A stretch of 64,000 bases of DNA from Sulfolobales archaeon (lineage in GTDB: Archaea; Thermoproteota; Thermoprotei_A; Sulfolobales; Desulfurococcaceae): positions 124,001-188,000 of the forward strand of contig JANXDZ010000003.1 of the NCBI GenBank assembly GCA_025059075.1. Direction: 5' to 3'. Each line of letters begins with the position of its first letter. Positions within the stretch are counted from its first letter, which is position 1. Below the pieces are notes generated by a model. The model was not told the DNA's origin. It worked only from the letters and a program-made list of their open reading frames with translations, and made no database searches. This document shows positions 33,896-43,178 of this stretch, one piece after another. Made by a program: the position numbers and the translations under genes.

Positions 33896-34219
33896 TCAAA
33901 CTATGGGGAGCGTTATATCTGCAAAGCTCATTGGTAGAGGAGCTCCCTTCGCTCTATATTCATCATATTTCTTCTCTAGAAATGCCTTAAATACAGGGCA
34001 TGTCTCGAATTTTCCCTCTCTATCACATTTCAGCCCTAGAGTTATGAAACATTGCTTTGTCTTCTTATCGAAGTATGGACATATTTTATGCTGTTGTTTA
34101 GCGCTCTTAATCATTTTGTTAACCCACCTCTGCTTTTCATCTATTACTTGTTTCTGTTTCTCCTCAAGAAGCTTTTGAAGCTCTTTATCAGTTATAGTGT
34201 GCTTCGACAAACAATTCAC
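33896..34219 (-). CDS. Conserved hypothetical, four-cysteine domain, 107 aa
   Basis: 107 residues. A helical, Lys/Gln-rich N terminus is followed by C47PYFDKKTKQC57 ... C65DREGKFETC74, a four-cysteine set for zinc or an Fe-S cluster. A similar cysteine pattern recurs in crenarchaeal proteins of unknown role. GTG 34219 or TTG 34210, the latter having GAGAGGTG five bases before it. Likely co-transcribed with DUF2283. Function not determined. Confidence 0.65.
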   Translation of the reverse strand: MNCLSKHTITDKELQKLLEEKQKQVIDEKQRWVNKMIKSAKQQHKICPYFDKKTKQCFITLGLKCDREGKFETCPVFKAFLEKKYDEYRAKGAPLPMSFADITLPIV

Positions 34220-34380
34220 CTCTCTAGCTCTTACTACAGTAGCTAGTGCTTTAACGCTATGTGTGCTATAAGTTTTAGCGAAGTCCCTATATAATCTTAT
34301 AGCTTGCTTATTTAAGCAACTTACATCATGTTACACGTAAAGTATTAGTGGCTATACACTCTAGTGGTTTTAACTAAAGC

Positions 34381-35142
34381 TTAGCTTGCTTTAACAATGC
34401 CCACCAGTACTTCTAATTCATCTCCTCCCCATAGCTCTACTTCATCAGGTGCTTCATATATTATTGAGCCACTGCTTCTATCAATTATAACTATTTTGGC
34501 TTTTATGGGTACTTTCTCTAGGCCTACCTCTACTTCACACTCTCTAACTTTTGGTATACAGCTTTTCTCCTCTCCCCTATAGAGTACTTTAATTAAGTAG
34601 TCTTCAGTTAACCCACGGAATTTCACTTTATTTGAATCAACGTGCTTAAAGTACTCCTTTGGAATTACTCCAACAGATCCGTAGGGAGGTATCCATCCAA
34701 GTACTACTTCAGCAAAAGCATATCTATTGTAGAACCAGTACTTCAACCTATGGTAGCCGGCATCAATGTTTAATGGCTCACTGATATACGTAGTGGGAGC
34801 TTGATCCTTCCAAGCATCTATGATCAATGCATCATCTATCCAAAGCCTAGATCCATCGTCTGTAGTTACGTAGAATCTATAAGTGCCTGTATATGGCACA
34901 TAGAGGAATCCACTCCACTTAACTGCAAAAAATTCACTTGGCACACCTGGCGCTGGATTACTCCACCAAATGTGATTTATCCACGGCTGTACATCCTTGA
35001 GTAGAGGAGTCATTGAGTCTATGTTCTCAGGAGGCTTCTCCCCCTGCCATACATAGAAGTACGTCAGTAAACCATCCTTAAGCCCAGACTTAGACTTATA
35101 AATAATTATTCTCTTACCACTAGACAAAAACCCTCCCTCCAT
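34381..35142 (-). CDS. PA14-domain protein without a signal peptide
   Basis: 253 residues. A PA14 beta-barrel is evident (about 25-175): FAVKWSGFLYVPYTGTYRFYV, then TTDDGSRLWIDD, the Ca-binding DD motif, and YHRLKYWFYNRYAFAEVVLGW. PA14 domains bind carbohydrate on cell surfaces and toxins. C-terminal about 175-253 is a beta-rich region. No N-terminal hydrophobic segment is seen, so it is either non-secreted or the true N terminus lies in another frame. The 87-codon ORF before it overlaps by 23 bases. ATG 35142. Confidence 0.8.
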   Translation of the reverse strand: MEGGFLSSGKRIIIYKSKSGLKDGLLTYFYVWQGEKPPENIDSMTPLLKDVQPWINHIWWSNPAPGVPSEFFAVKWSGFLYVPYTGTYRFYVTTDDGSRLWIDDALIIDAWKDQAPTTYISEPLNIDAGYHRLKYWFYNRYAFAEVVLGWIPPYGSVGVIPKEYFKHVDSNKVKFRGLTEDYLIKVLYRGEEKSCIPKVRECEVEVGLEKVPIKAKIVIIDRSSGSIIYEAPDEVELWGGDELEVLVGIVKAS

Positions 35143-35383
35143 TTAGTGTTTGCAAAATCCATCTAACCTCCCTTCTGCTTTGAATATTGAGGGCTTCCTT
35201 TAAGGAATCCACTGGCTTAAGGCTGCATTCCTCTACTTCTATGAATTCAGCCCTGCGCTCAGTTTTAAGTACATAACTCCAACTCCATTGGGTATAGTAC
35301 TTGGAGATATGGATCCCCCCCGCGCATTTGCCTATGATTATATCATTCATCTGCGCGGGAGATGTAATTAACATATTCATCAA
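35120..35383 (-). CDS. Hypothetical protein upstream of the PA14 gene, 87 aa
   Basis: 87 residues, unknown family. The mid part YVLKTERRAEFIEVEECSLKP is beta-like; LNIQSRREVRWILQTL is helical. It overlaps the PA14 gene by 23 bases on the same strand, so it may be a coupled gene or, after a frameshift, the missing start of a longer secreted protein. Its N-terminal coding bases contain an 8-bp inverted repeat (35319-35326 with 35352-35359, CCCGCGCA/TGCGCGGG). Start TTG or ATG near 35380 and 35374. Confidence 0.4.
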   Translation of the reverse strand: MMNMLITSPAQMNDIIIGKCAGGIHISKYYTQWSWSYVLKTERRAEFIEVEECSLKPVDSLKEALNIQSRREVRWILQTLNGGRVFV

Positions 35384-35490
35384 CTATGAAGAGTTTCATC
35401 ACTACACACAACTGGGAATGCAGAGCTTATAAATCTTCATCCCGCCTTAAGGGCAGGGCTTTCAGTTGTAGTAAAGCATCTATGCATTAA

Positions 35491-36036
35491 CTAAATTGGT
35501 CTAGCCATAAGATATGCGTCTTCTCCATCAAGGTAGTATTGTGGGATGACTGTGATGACTGAATACCCAAGTCTTTTATACAAGTTAATCGCTGGCTCAT
35601 TAGATACTCGAACTTCTAGATATGACTCATGACAATCGTACTCCCATTTACCTGAATTCATGGCATAAGCCATGAGTGCGTAACCTAGCTTCTTCCTCCT
35701 ATGTTTAGGCATAACAGCTATGCTAACTATGTGAAGACTCCTTAACTTCTCTTCAGAGAAGAACCCCTTCTTAACTTCAACTCTACACATAACGTATCCA
35801 ACGACTCCCTCCTCTCTGTGGACAGCTACAAAAAATGCATTGCCATATGCCCTGAGGAGATCTTCAAAGAAGCCTACTGAGTAGTTCTCAGGTAAGCACA
35901 GCCTATTAATCCTTACTACACTTGGAATATCCCTATGCTCTGCTCTTCTTACACTATAGACATCAGCAACAAGTTCTAAAACCCTCCGTGCATCAACGTA
36001 GACTTCATCAACTTTAGGCACACTATCAATGAACAT
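35491..36036 (-). CDS. RimI/Ard1-type N-terminal acetyltransferase
   Basis: 181 residues of the GNAT fold: SVRRAEHRDIPSVVRINRL (N-terminal strand/helix), MCRVEV, LHIVSIAVMPKHRRKKLGYALM (strand 4 and acetyl-CoA P-loop, RRKKLG about 113-118), YLEVRVSNEPAINLYKRLGY. This is the archaeal Ard1-type enzyme that acetylates N-terminal Ser, Ala or Met of proteins such as Alba. A 35-residue N-terminal extension is present. ATG 36036. It is a monocistronic gene on the minus strand. Confidence 0.88.
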   Translation of the reverse strand: MFIDSVPKVDEVYVDARRVLELVADVYSVRRAEHRDIPSVVRINRLCLPENYSVGFFEDLLRAYGNAFFVAVHREEGVVGYVMCRVEVKKGFFSEEKLRSLHIVSIAVMPKHRRKKLGYALMAYAMNSGKWEYDCHESYLEVRVSNEPAINLYKRLGYSVITVIPQYYLDGEDAYLMARPI

Positions 36037-36204
36037 ATTGCATCGCCTAAAGCTATACCTATATCACTAATGCATTTATTACGTAATACCCTATAATACT
36101 TGGCTGTAGCGCCTTATATGCATTTTCATAGCTTTAAATAGATCTATGGATAAATGACTCAATCACTCATAGGCTATCACTTATGTATTTAGATGAACTA
36201 AGGA

Positions 36205-36263
36205 CGTGGAATAAAGGGGAACTCCACGATCTGTAAGTAAAGCCGCAGGGGGAGTTAACTCCC
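36205..36263 (+). ncRNA. Possible structured RNA in the gap before the HAD gene
   Basis: In the gene-free 36037-36402 stretch, CGTGGA (36205-36210) pairs with TCCACG (36223-36228), and GGGAGTTAACTCCC (36250-36263) is a perfect 14-base palindrome 21 bases later. A TATA-like CTTTAAATA lies at 36132-36140. No coding frame covers the segment. The rest of the gap shows nothing else. Evidence is only the two stems. Confidence 0.25.
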
Positions 36264-36402
36264 TAGGAAGGGAAGTATTCAAGAAAAACACTGTTGGTGG
36301 AGAGCGCTCTATCAAACTTATTAATCCCCCCTATACATTATAGAGCTTTGAATGAAGAGATTGCCGAGAGCTGATCTGTGAAGAATCTCCCACGACTGAT
36401 CT

Positions 36403-37107
36403 ATGGAGTACGAAACTATGGCTCCTCGACTACTCATACTTGACTACGACTTAACTTTAGTAGACACCATATATGATTTTGCTGAAGCAGTAAATGAATC
36501 CAGGAGGGCATTCGACCTTAAGCCATTGAGCCTAAGTGAATTCCTAGATTACTTCTTAAGCGATGAATTAACTTGGAGAGTTGCTCCAGAAGGCAGCTTA
36601 GATTACTTCTGGAAGTTCTTTAGAAGAATATATAAAACTAGGTATGGAAAGCCAATTGCAGGAGCAACTAGAGTATTGGAGCTACTTAAATCTATTGGAG
36701 TAAGAAATGTTATTGTAACTGGGAGGGAAGTTCCCTCAAGTAACGTTTGGCTAGAGCTCCAGGGAATGGGGTTAGATTACGTAATTGACGACGTATACAC
36801 ACTCTACGACTTAATGATTCTTGGAGGAAGAGAGGAATCCCTATTCGATAAGTCGTGGATAATAAACCACTTGCTTAACAGAAGCTCTATTGAAAGAAAT
36901 AAAGCAGTTTTCATAGGGGACTACTGGCTTGATGCATTAAGTGCTAGTAAAGCAGGAGTACTATTCATAGGAATAACGAGTTTTGAGAAGAGAGCTAACG
37001 ACTTACTTAAACATGGAGCGTGTAGAGTTGTAAGAAACTTCTATGAATTACTAGTGGCATTATATGAACTCTGCCGTAGTGAAGTATGTATCTGTGAGAA
37101 TACATAG
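36403..37107 (+). CDS. HAD-superfamily hydrolase
   Basis: 234 residues. Motif I DYDLTLVDT (D about 11 and 13), cap domain about 18-90, motif II VTGRE (T about 107), a basic motif III, and motif IV VFIGDYWLDA (about 171-180) with acidic ligands. It is a phosphatase of the phosphoglycolate-phosphatase-like class; substrate unknown. ATG 36403, or in-frame ATG six residues later (MAPRLLILDYD), is the start. Monocistronic. Confidence 0.87.
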   Translation: MEYETMAPRLLILDYDLTLVDTIYDFAEAVNESRRAFDLKPLSLSEFLDYFLSDELTWRVAPEGSLDYFWKFFRRIYKTRYGKPIAGATRVLELLKSIGVRNVIVTGREVPSSNVWLELQGMGLDYVIDDVYTLYDLMILGGREESLFDKSWIINHLLNRSSIERNKAVFIGDYWLDALSASKAGVLFIGITSFEKRANDLLKHGACRVVRNFYELLVALYELCRSEVCICENT

Positions 37108-37147
37108 AGCAGAGATGATAAAAGGTATTTTACCTTAATACTTACTG

Positions 37148-37465
37148 CTACTTTATTGAGCCAAGTATTCTAAACTTACCTACTTCATCTGCGTGGATTT
37201 TCCCGCCATCAGTTAGAGATAATAATGCTTTTCTAATCTTATCTTCACTTGCAAGACCGCTTAAGACAGCGTGTATCTCCTTAAGGTTCATGGGTCTTTC
37301 CACAAGGATCTCTAGTATTATGTTTTTAAGCACATCTTCATTTGGAGCAGTCATTAAAATTACATCAGAGTCTTCGTATAACTTATTTAACATGTTCTCA
37401 ACTTTACGTGAAAAATACCTTATTTCATCCTCAGTTAAGTTAACTAAGCTTCTGCTGTAATTCAC
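37148..37465 (-). CDS. Small winged-helix-like protein, 105 aa
   Basis: 105 residues. The N-terminal third is helical (LTEDEIRYFSRKVENMLNK); about 50-100 reads as a winged helix (RPMNLKEIHAVLSGLA, KIRKALLSLTDGGKI). No family name can be given. ATG 37465. It faces the HAD gene convergently. Possible DNA-binding role by fold only. Confidence 0.55.
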   Translation of the reverse strand: MNYSRSLVNLTEDEIRYFSRKVENMLNKLYEDSDVILMTAPNEDVLKNIILEILVERPMNLKEIHAVLSGLASEDKIRKALLSLTDGGKIHADEVGKFRILGSIK

Positions 37466-37713
37466 TTAAGACACCCTTCAACACTTTGGATCTGTGATTT
37501 GTATAAAACCCCTAATATTCCTTATATCTTTATTATATCATTGCTGTGATCAATTGAGATCTAGAGATGTCTACAGATCTCATGTTAAAAGTGAATTAAC
37601 TAAGCATCAATGGCGCTCTAACACACATGGCTTTATTGAAGTTCTTGAAACAGCTGGAAAATTTATAATAAACTACTCCTCTTAGAAAAACCTCAACTCT
37701 ATGGGTGGTATCA

Positions 37714-38502
37714 ATGGTTGTAGTGAATCAAGAGCTTGTAAAAGCGTTTATTAAAGAATACCCCTGGTTAAATACAGCATACGTCTCTCTCACAAGTGAT
37801 ATTGAGGTCAGAGAGCTGTGGGACATGAGCAATGTTATGGTTGTAAAGAGAATGATGTACAATGATCATGGGCCAGTCCACGCACACATAGTGGCTGGTG
37901 CAGCATTAGCATTATATAAGATATTGTTAGATAAAGGGTTTACTCCAACGCTTATAAGGGATGGAGTAGTAAAAGATCTTGAGTATACATGGCTTGTGCC
38001 CCTATATGGAGCTCTTCTACACGACATTGGAAACTCCATTCACAGAAGCATCCATGAAAAGATCGGGGCTCTGCTGGCTAAACCCATTGTTGAAAGAGCC
38101 CTTAAGAAAATAGTAGGTGACTCTATTACTAGAATAAGGCTTAGGCAAGAAGTACTTCACAGCATATTCTGCACAGCATACGACGTTGAATGCTTAACTA
38201 TAGAGGCTGGAGTAGTTAAGGTTGGCGATGGATTAGACGTAGCTGAAGGCAGAGCCAGGATCCCGTATAGAATGGGTCAAATAAATATCCACAGCGTATC
38301 TGCATTAAGCATAAGGATGGTTGAAATAACTGAGGGAGCTAAAGCCCCTGTAAAAGTATCCATATACATGAATGAGCTGGCTGGAGTATTTCAAGTAGAT
38401 GAAGTATTGATGCCTAAGCTAAAGACTACGCCACTCAAAGATCTTGTTGAAATAAGCGTTATAGCCGGTGAAAAAGAGTTGAAGACTTATTACCCGCATT
38501 GA
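37714..38502 (+). CDS. HD-domain phosphohydrolase
   Basis: About 262 residues. Metal ligands fit the HD superfamily: NDHGPVHAH (about 48-56), LLHDIGNSIHR (about 108-118, the HD pair), and LHSIFCTAYD. KVGDGLDVAEGRARIPYR may be the final Asp. HD proteins hydrolyse nucleotides or phosphoesters; similar archaeal ones are of unknown substrate. ATG 37714 has GGGTGGT at 37703-37709; the longer GTG start at 37705 is possible. TATA-like TTTATAATAA at 37664-37673. Confidence 0.82.
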   Translation: MVVVNQELVKAFIKEYPWLNTAYVSLTSDIEVRELWDMSNVMVVKRMMYNDHGPVHAHIVAGAALALYKILLDKGFTPTLIRDGVVKDLEYTWLVPLYGALLHDIGNSIHRSIHEKIGALLAKPIVERALKKIVGDSITRIRLRQEVLHSIFCTAYDVECLTIEAGVVKVGDGLDVAEGRARIPYRMGQINIHSVSALSIRMVEITEGAKAPVKVSIYMNELAGVFQVDEVLMPKLKTTPLKDLVEISVIAGEKELKTYYPH

Positions 38503-38549
38503 TATTCTAAAGCTACGCATTAAATGGATTCACATGAGCTATTCAGAGC

Positions 38550-39416
38550 TCAGTTCCGCTGAAGCTCCTTTGACAACATGTACTCTATTGCTTTAACTGT
38601 AAAACCAGTTTTAACTAATGTTTCAATAATTCTCTCCTTAGAAGCATCAACTGGTATAGTTATGTACTCTAAGCCCTTCTCAAGGCTTACACTTATTAAC
38701 CCAGACAACAGGGCTTTGAAAGCTTCTAGAGGCTTGTAGTATGAAATAGCTATGTAATCCACAATCATTTCATCCTCAGGTGAATACTCCGCTAATCCAC
38801 GGAGTTTTCTACCTCTATAGACTAGGATCGCTTCTTCACCACCATTATACCCTCTATAAATCATTTTATCAGCTGGCTCAGTTAACGTACTCCACCAAGT
38901 AGTTGGCCTTAACTTAATTATCTTCATTACGTTATTAATGCTTCTTCTCTCCACTCTATATCCATCTACAATGGGTTTATCCAAGTTCCTTAAGTTAGCT
39001 CTTAATAAAGCCACTAGGCCCTTGAATGAATAACCTCTCTTAAGGTAGAAGTTTAATGCAGCTAAGTTTCTATCCTTAACGCTAAGGAATACTTCTTCAA
39101 CACCTTCTCTAACCAGTGTTTCCTCTAAGTAGTCAAGCAATAGGCTGCCTATGCCTAAGCCCCTGTACTCACTGTCTACTGCTAAGCTATCTATGTAAGT
39201 GAGATGTCTATGTTTATAAGTTATTATGAATCCAACTACTTTACCCTCTACTTCAGCTACAATAACCTTCTTTCTCTTAGATCTTGTATTAATAAGTGCC
39301 TTAAACCACTCATAGTCCTCTTCATCAAGTTCTTCAAGTGAGTTTAAATGTATTTCAAATATTCTATTAACATCACGTGATCTAGCATTACGAAGAACGA
39401 TATCTCCACTCATCAT
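38550..39416 (-). CDS. Two-domain GNAT acetyltransferase
   Basis: 288 residues. The N-terminal GNAT domain has YIDSLAVDSEYRGLGIGSLLL (acetyl-CoA loop RGLGIG, about 84-89) and NLAALNFYLKRGY. The C-terminal half (about 150-285) repeats a GNAT-like pattern but without the P-loop, suggesting a pseudo-domain. Acceptor unknown; it may be a protein or small amine. ATG 39416 follows the leader of the adjacent divergent stretch. Confidence 0.85.
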   Translation of the reverse strand: MMSGDIVLRNARSRDVNRIFEIHLNSLEELDEEDYEWFKALINTRSKRKKVIVAEVEGKVVGFIITYKHRHLTYIDSLAVDSEYRGLGIGSLLLDYLEETLVREGVEEVFLSVKDRNLAALNFYLKRGYSFKGLVALLRANLRNLDKPIVDGYRVERRSINNVMKIIKLRPTTWWSTLTEPADKMIYRGYNGGEEAILVYRGRKLRGLAEYSPEDEMIVDYIAISYYKPLEAFKALLSGLISVSLEKGLEYITIPVDASKERIIETLVKTGFTVKAIEYMLSKELQRN

Positions 39417-39515
39417 ATATTAAATCACAGCCTTAAAGCACCTGTACTTAAATGACATTAACCATGGTAAGAGTATATAAATTTTTCCCCTCTCCATAGG
39501 CTCAACGGTGTTCAA

Positions 39516-40877
39516 TTATAGTAACAGCGATCTAGGTTTAGCAGCTTGTGAATTAATGTTTAATTCCATCAATTCCCCCTCAGGATACTTATGTACTCCT
39601 GGAACTATGAAGGCTTTCACATAAGTATTTGCATTCAACAACGTTACACTTGGATTAACTACTATTAATCCACTTGATTTAACTATAGGAACTAAGTGAT
39701 ACGTCCCATATCCTCTAATGACTCTCGCAGTTCCTTGAATATCATCGACTTCAATGAACCTTAGCCTATAGAAGCCAGTATAATCCCTAAACTCCTCATC
39801 TCTTGATAGCTTAACTATAAAGTACGGTAGCTTTACTTGTGGTTCAAGACCTCTTAGATACCTTAAAGTAGGCAACGCCACTGTCAATAGTCCAGCTAAA
39901 GTAGATTGCGGTAGACCGGGTAGATTAATGACTGCCCTCCCACTGTATGTAAAGCCACTGGTAGTTCTCCCCGGATGTATCTTTACTCCCCTGAAGAGCT
40001 CCCTTGGCTTAAATGCTCTTACAACTGAAGTCCACGTGTAATCTCTTGGCCCCATCGATAGCCCGCCTATAGTAATGACTACTTCAGCTTCTTTAAGAGC
40101 TTTCGAAATAGATGAAGCTATTTCAGAAGGCTCATCGGGGATTGTGGATTCAAACACTACCTTATAGCCATGTGCTTCAAGAATTCCTTTAACTAAGTAC
40201 ATAGATGAATTCGGTAGCTTACTTAAATAATCTACAGTTACTTCACTGACTACTTCAGAGCCGACAGTAATTAAAGCTACCTTAGGGGGTTTGTAAACGT
40301 TAACTGAAGAAACACCAAGATCTATTAAAGTCTTCTGTATAGCTGGAGTAATTAGTGTACCTTTAGAAGCAACAAGATCTCCGGCTCTATAGTCGGAGCC
40401 CGCCTTAAGTACTTCTTCACCAGCCCTGAGCTCTCTATAGATAAATACCTCGTCATTAATTCTTCGCACACCTTCAATTCTCACAACAGCATCAGCATTC
40501 ATAGGTATTGGATAGCCTGTTTCAACAAGTACTGCCTCCCCACGCTTAATGAAGTACTTATGTGCCTCCTTAGGATTAACTCCTTCCACTACTCTAAGGA
40601 CAGCCGGCTTCCTAGATGAAGCTCCAGTAGTATCAACACTCATTAATGCATAACCATCTACGTGAGCAATATTGAAAGGCGGCCTATTGACTGGGCTATA
40701 TAAGTCTTCTGCAACTATGTGCCAGGCTGCAGTTCTTACATCAATTCCTTCAATAACTGGATCCACTCCCTTAATCAAGGTTTCTACAGCTTCACGTAGA
40801 TCAACATATTTATATAGCTTGTTTTTCAACTCCTCCTGCACTATTAACGCAGCCTCCATAGCTAAATGATAATGCAT
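39516..40877 (-). CDS. moeA: Molybdopterin molybdenumtransferase
   Basis: 453 residues, longer than E. coli MoeA (411). Domain order matches: NRPPFNIAHVDGYAL (about 65-79), HLEYRAGDLV-type loop, TVGSEVV (about 207-213), TIGGLSMGPRDYTW (about 272-285; usual form GGVSVGxxD), INLPGLPQSTLAGL, and a C-terminal beta domain (about 355-435). It inserts molybdate or tungstate into adenylylated molybdopterin. Archaea use the product for tungsten or molybdenum oxidoreductases. MoaC lies 8 kb away in the same window. The start is ATG 40877. Confidence 0.92.
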   Translation of the reverse strand: MHYHLAMEAALIVQEELKNKLYKYVDLREAVETLIKGVDPVIEGIDVRTAAWHIVAEDLYSPVNRPPFNIAHVDGYALMSVDTTGASSRKPAVLRVVEGVNPKEAHKYFIKRGEAVLVETGYPIPMNADAVVRIEGVRRINDEVFIYRELRAGEEVLKAGSDYRAGDLVASKGTLITPAIQKTLIDLGVSSVNVYKPPKVALITVGSEVVSEVTVDYLSKLPNSSMYLVKGILEAHGYKVVFESTIPDEPSEIASSISKALKEAEVVITIGGLSMGPRDYTWTSVVRAFKPRELFRGVKIHPGRTTSGFTYSGRAVINLPGLPQSTLAGLLTVALPTLRYLRGLEPQVKLPYFIVKLSRDEEFRDYTGFYRLRFIEVDDIQGTARVIRGYGTYHLVPIVKSSGLIVVNPSVTLLNANTYVKAFIVPGVHKYPEGELMELNINSQAAKPRSLLL

Positions 40878-40885
40878 AACTCATC

Positions 40886-42508
40886 CTATTTAGAACTTGC
40901 AGGGACTGTCTTATACTTAAGGCTGAACATTAGCTTCATAAACTTCATGAGTAAGCCTATGAATGGCTTAAGTAAAGCTATTGATGAAAGAAGCATCTCT
41001 AGAGCTTTTGCATCCTCGTATCTAAGTGCACCGCTAACTACTACAAGCGGTATGTAGAGCGACAACATGGTTACTAACCCTAGAGTAAGCCTAACGATAG
41101 CTGGCATGCTTACATAGATGAAGGGAGTAGTTAAAGCAGCTGAAGCAATACCTATTAAGGAAGTCTTTGCAATATGCAATAGATCGAGAGTTATGCCGCT
41201 CCTCTTAGCCATAATTAGGCAGTAGGCTAGTGAAGGAATGCCGTAGACACCTATGGCTAGCGCTAAGCCATAGATACTCCACTTAATAGATAGAAAGTAC
41301 ATGAGTGGAAAAGCAGCTAGCCCACTAATTATTGATGAGTAGACTATAGTCCTTGTAAAGCCATGTGCCTGCAGTATAGAGCCTACTGTAACACTCATTG
41401 GCCAGAGGAATAGCTGAGCACTCAATAGAGCAAATGCTAGAGGAGCTTCACTATACCTAGGGCCATAAACAGTCCTTATAACATCAGTTGAGTAAATTAT
41501 TGCATAAGTCGTTAAAGGCATTGTTATAAAAGTCAGCGTCAAAGTCGTGTACCTATATAGATCAAGTGCTTCATCCCTAATCCCTCTGCCAACTAGCTTT
41601 GAGAACAATGGGGTTAGAGGAACAGCTATAGCTGAATAAACTGATAGAATTGCATAAAGCAACTGCAGTGAGGCATTAAAGTTACCGACTAATACATCCC
41701 CTGCATCACCTAGAGGGGAAGTTATGTATGCTAAAAGCACTGCTTGATACCTAGATATGAGTAAGCCCATTACTCCTGCGCTAAACAATGCAAGAGAGAA
41801 CTTTATGAACTCTAGTAGACTTACGTTAGACACTCGATCATCCTTTATCCTTAAGTAATTGATCGTTAGAGCTAGGGCTAGGATTACTGAAGCATAGTAG
41901 CTGAGTACATAAGCTAGTATAGCGCCCGCTATACCCATGCCTAAGTAAAGCAATACGATTACTGCAATAAGCCTTATAGCACTTTGTGTAATGGATACAT
42001 AAACTCTATGTCTAGCCATTCCAATGCCTGCATGAAAGCTCATAAATGTATAGGTCAGCGTCTGCCCTAGAATGGAGGCTGAGGCTAAAGCTACGTAAAA
42101 ACCCAGCTCACTTCTACCTACAATGACTTCAGCCATGTATTCAGGTAAAGCAAGTAGAGGAGCTGAAGCTATAAGACTTACTAAAAGTTTAAGCAGTAGA
42201 GTTCTCTTAAGCAAGTACGCAATAGTACGATGATCTCCTTTCCCCAAGTAAAGCGATGAAAAGCGCAGTAAGGCCTGATCTATTCCAAAGTCAGTGAATG
42301 AAGCCATTATACTAAGGGGTATGAACGATAGAGCGTAAACGCCATAGCCCTCGGGCCCAAGAGCTCTACCAACAACCATTAGTGTAACAACTTGTAGAGC
42401 TAGTTGAATAAGAGTCCCCCATAGGTAAGTAAAGGATTCTACAGACGCCCTTGAAGCATCAGCAAACACATTGCCGAGATCGCCGCTTCCCATTAAGCAT
42501 AACACCAA
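40886..42508 (-). CDS. Polysaccharide/oligosaccharide-lipid flippase (MOP superfamily)
   Basis: 540 residues with about 14 membrane helices and the Wzx-type N terminus (LWGTLIQLALQVVTLMVVGRALGPEGYGVYAL). PF01943-like proteins move lipid-linked glycans across the cytoplasmic membrane. With the GlcNAc-1-P transferase (8776) and a nucleotide-sugar epimerase (16569), it fits the N-glycan or surface-polysaccharide route of archaea. It is eight bases upstream of moeA, but shared function is not obvious. ATG 42508. Confidence 0.88.
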   Translation of the reverse strand: MVLCLMGSGDLGNVFADASRASVESFTYLWGTLIQLALQVVTLMVVGRALGPEGYGVYALSFIPLSIMASFTDFGIDQALLRFSSLYLGKGDHRTIAYLLKRTLLLKLLVSLIASAPLLALPEYMAEVIVGRSELGFYVALASASILGQTLTYTFMSFHAGIGMARHRVYVSITQSAIRLIAVIVLLYLGMGIAGAILAYVLSYYASVILALALTINYLRIKDDRVSNVSLLEFIKFSLALFSAGVMGLLISRYQAVLLAYITSPLGDAGDVLVGNFNASLQLLYAILSVYSAIAVPLTPLFSKLVGRGIRDEALDLYRYTTLTLTFITMPLTTYAIIYSTDVIRTVYGPRYSEAPLAFALLSAQLFLWPMSVTVGSILQAHGFTRTIVYSSIISGLAAFPLMYFLSIKWSIYGLALAIGVYGIPSLAYCLIMAKRSGITLDLLHIAKTSLIGIASAALTTPFIYVSMPAIVRLTLGLVTMLSLYIPLVVVSGALRYEDAKALEMLLSSIALLKPFIGLLMKFMKLMFSLKYKTVPASSK

Positions 42509-42999
42509 TAAGCTACTAATAGACTAACTTATTGAACAATTGAACAAATATTTATCCTTATAACGCCTACGCTTCTCCTCCTCGATTAATCAATAGAAGT
42601 CGTCATAGAGAGTTGTAGAAACAAGTCTCATAACATGGATGTATGACTTAGAGCATAGAACTATGAAGCCAAAACCTTACTTCACGCATTTCACTAAAGT
42701 GTAAAGGTATATAGTTATAAGTGGTCTTGATGTGCTTCAAGGTTCTCTTACTTATTGTTTTTCATTCCTTCACTGAAGGAGTTATTAGGGCTCCATAATC
42801 TATAGGCCCACATCCGCAGTGAAATTAAACCCCTAGATCCGGAGTACTCATTACTAGAGCTAAGCCAGTCTGTGAGCTTACAAGCTCCTACCAATGATCA
42901 TGAAGATCGAAGATGGTGGAATGCATTCACAGCTATTTAAAAACAGTGTTTGGAAGCAAGCTAAAGGTTGATTGAAGAGTGTATGTTTTATAGATCTCT
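42509..42999. other. Gene-free stretch of 490 bases
   Basis: Between the flippase start and the 45-aa gene I find no protein-like frame on either strand and no confident RNA. Its right end carries TATA-like and T-rich segments that could serve the flippase gene on the minus strand (TATTTATCC near 42549). Confidence 0.4.
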
Positions 43000-43137
43000 T
43001 CAGCGACAGATCGCTCTCAGTGGGCATAGAGAGCACGATCTACGATCAGTTAAGTAAGTATCTACTAGCTCATCAAAGTTCGTTTCATCAATTAATTTCC
43101 TGAACTTTAAGTTCGCCTCCTTTACCAAACTATCCAC
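43000..43137 (-). CDS. Small protein with CxxC...C cysteine motif, 45 aa
   Basis: Read on the reverse strand. GTG 43137 opens 45 codons: helical KEANLKFRKLIDETNFDELVD, then TDRRSCSLCPLRAICR with cysteines spaced C-x2-C-x5-C (residues about 36-44), a zinc or Fe-S-like knot. TTG 43128 with GGTGG at 43134-43138 is the other start. TATA-like TTATATTTA at 43166-43174 overlaps the end of the S25e gene. It directly follows rps25e on the same strand. Function unknown. Confidence 0.6.
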   Translation of the reverse strand: MDSLVKEANLKFRKLIDETNFDELVDTYLTDRRSCSLCPLRAICR

Positions 43138-43178
43138 CAGCGTTACTAGTAGTAAATGCCTTAATAAATATAACTCAG

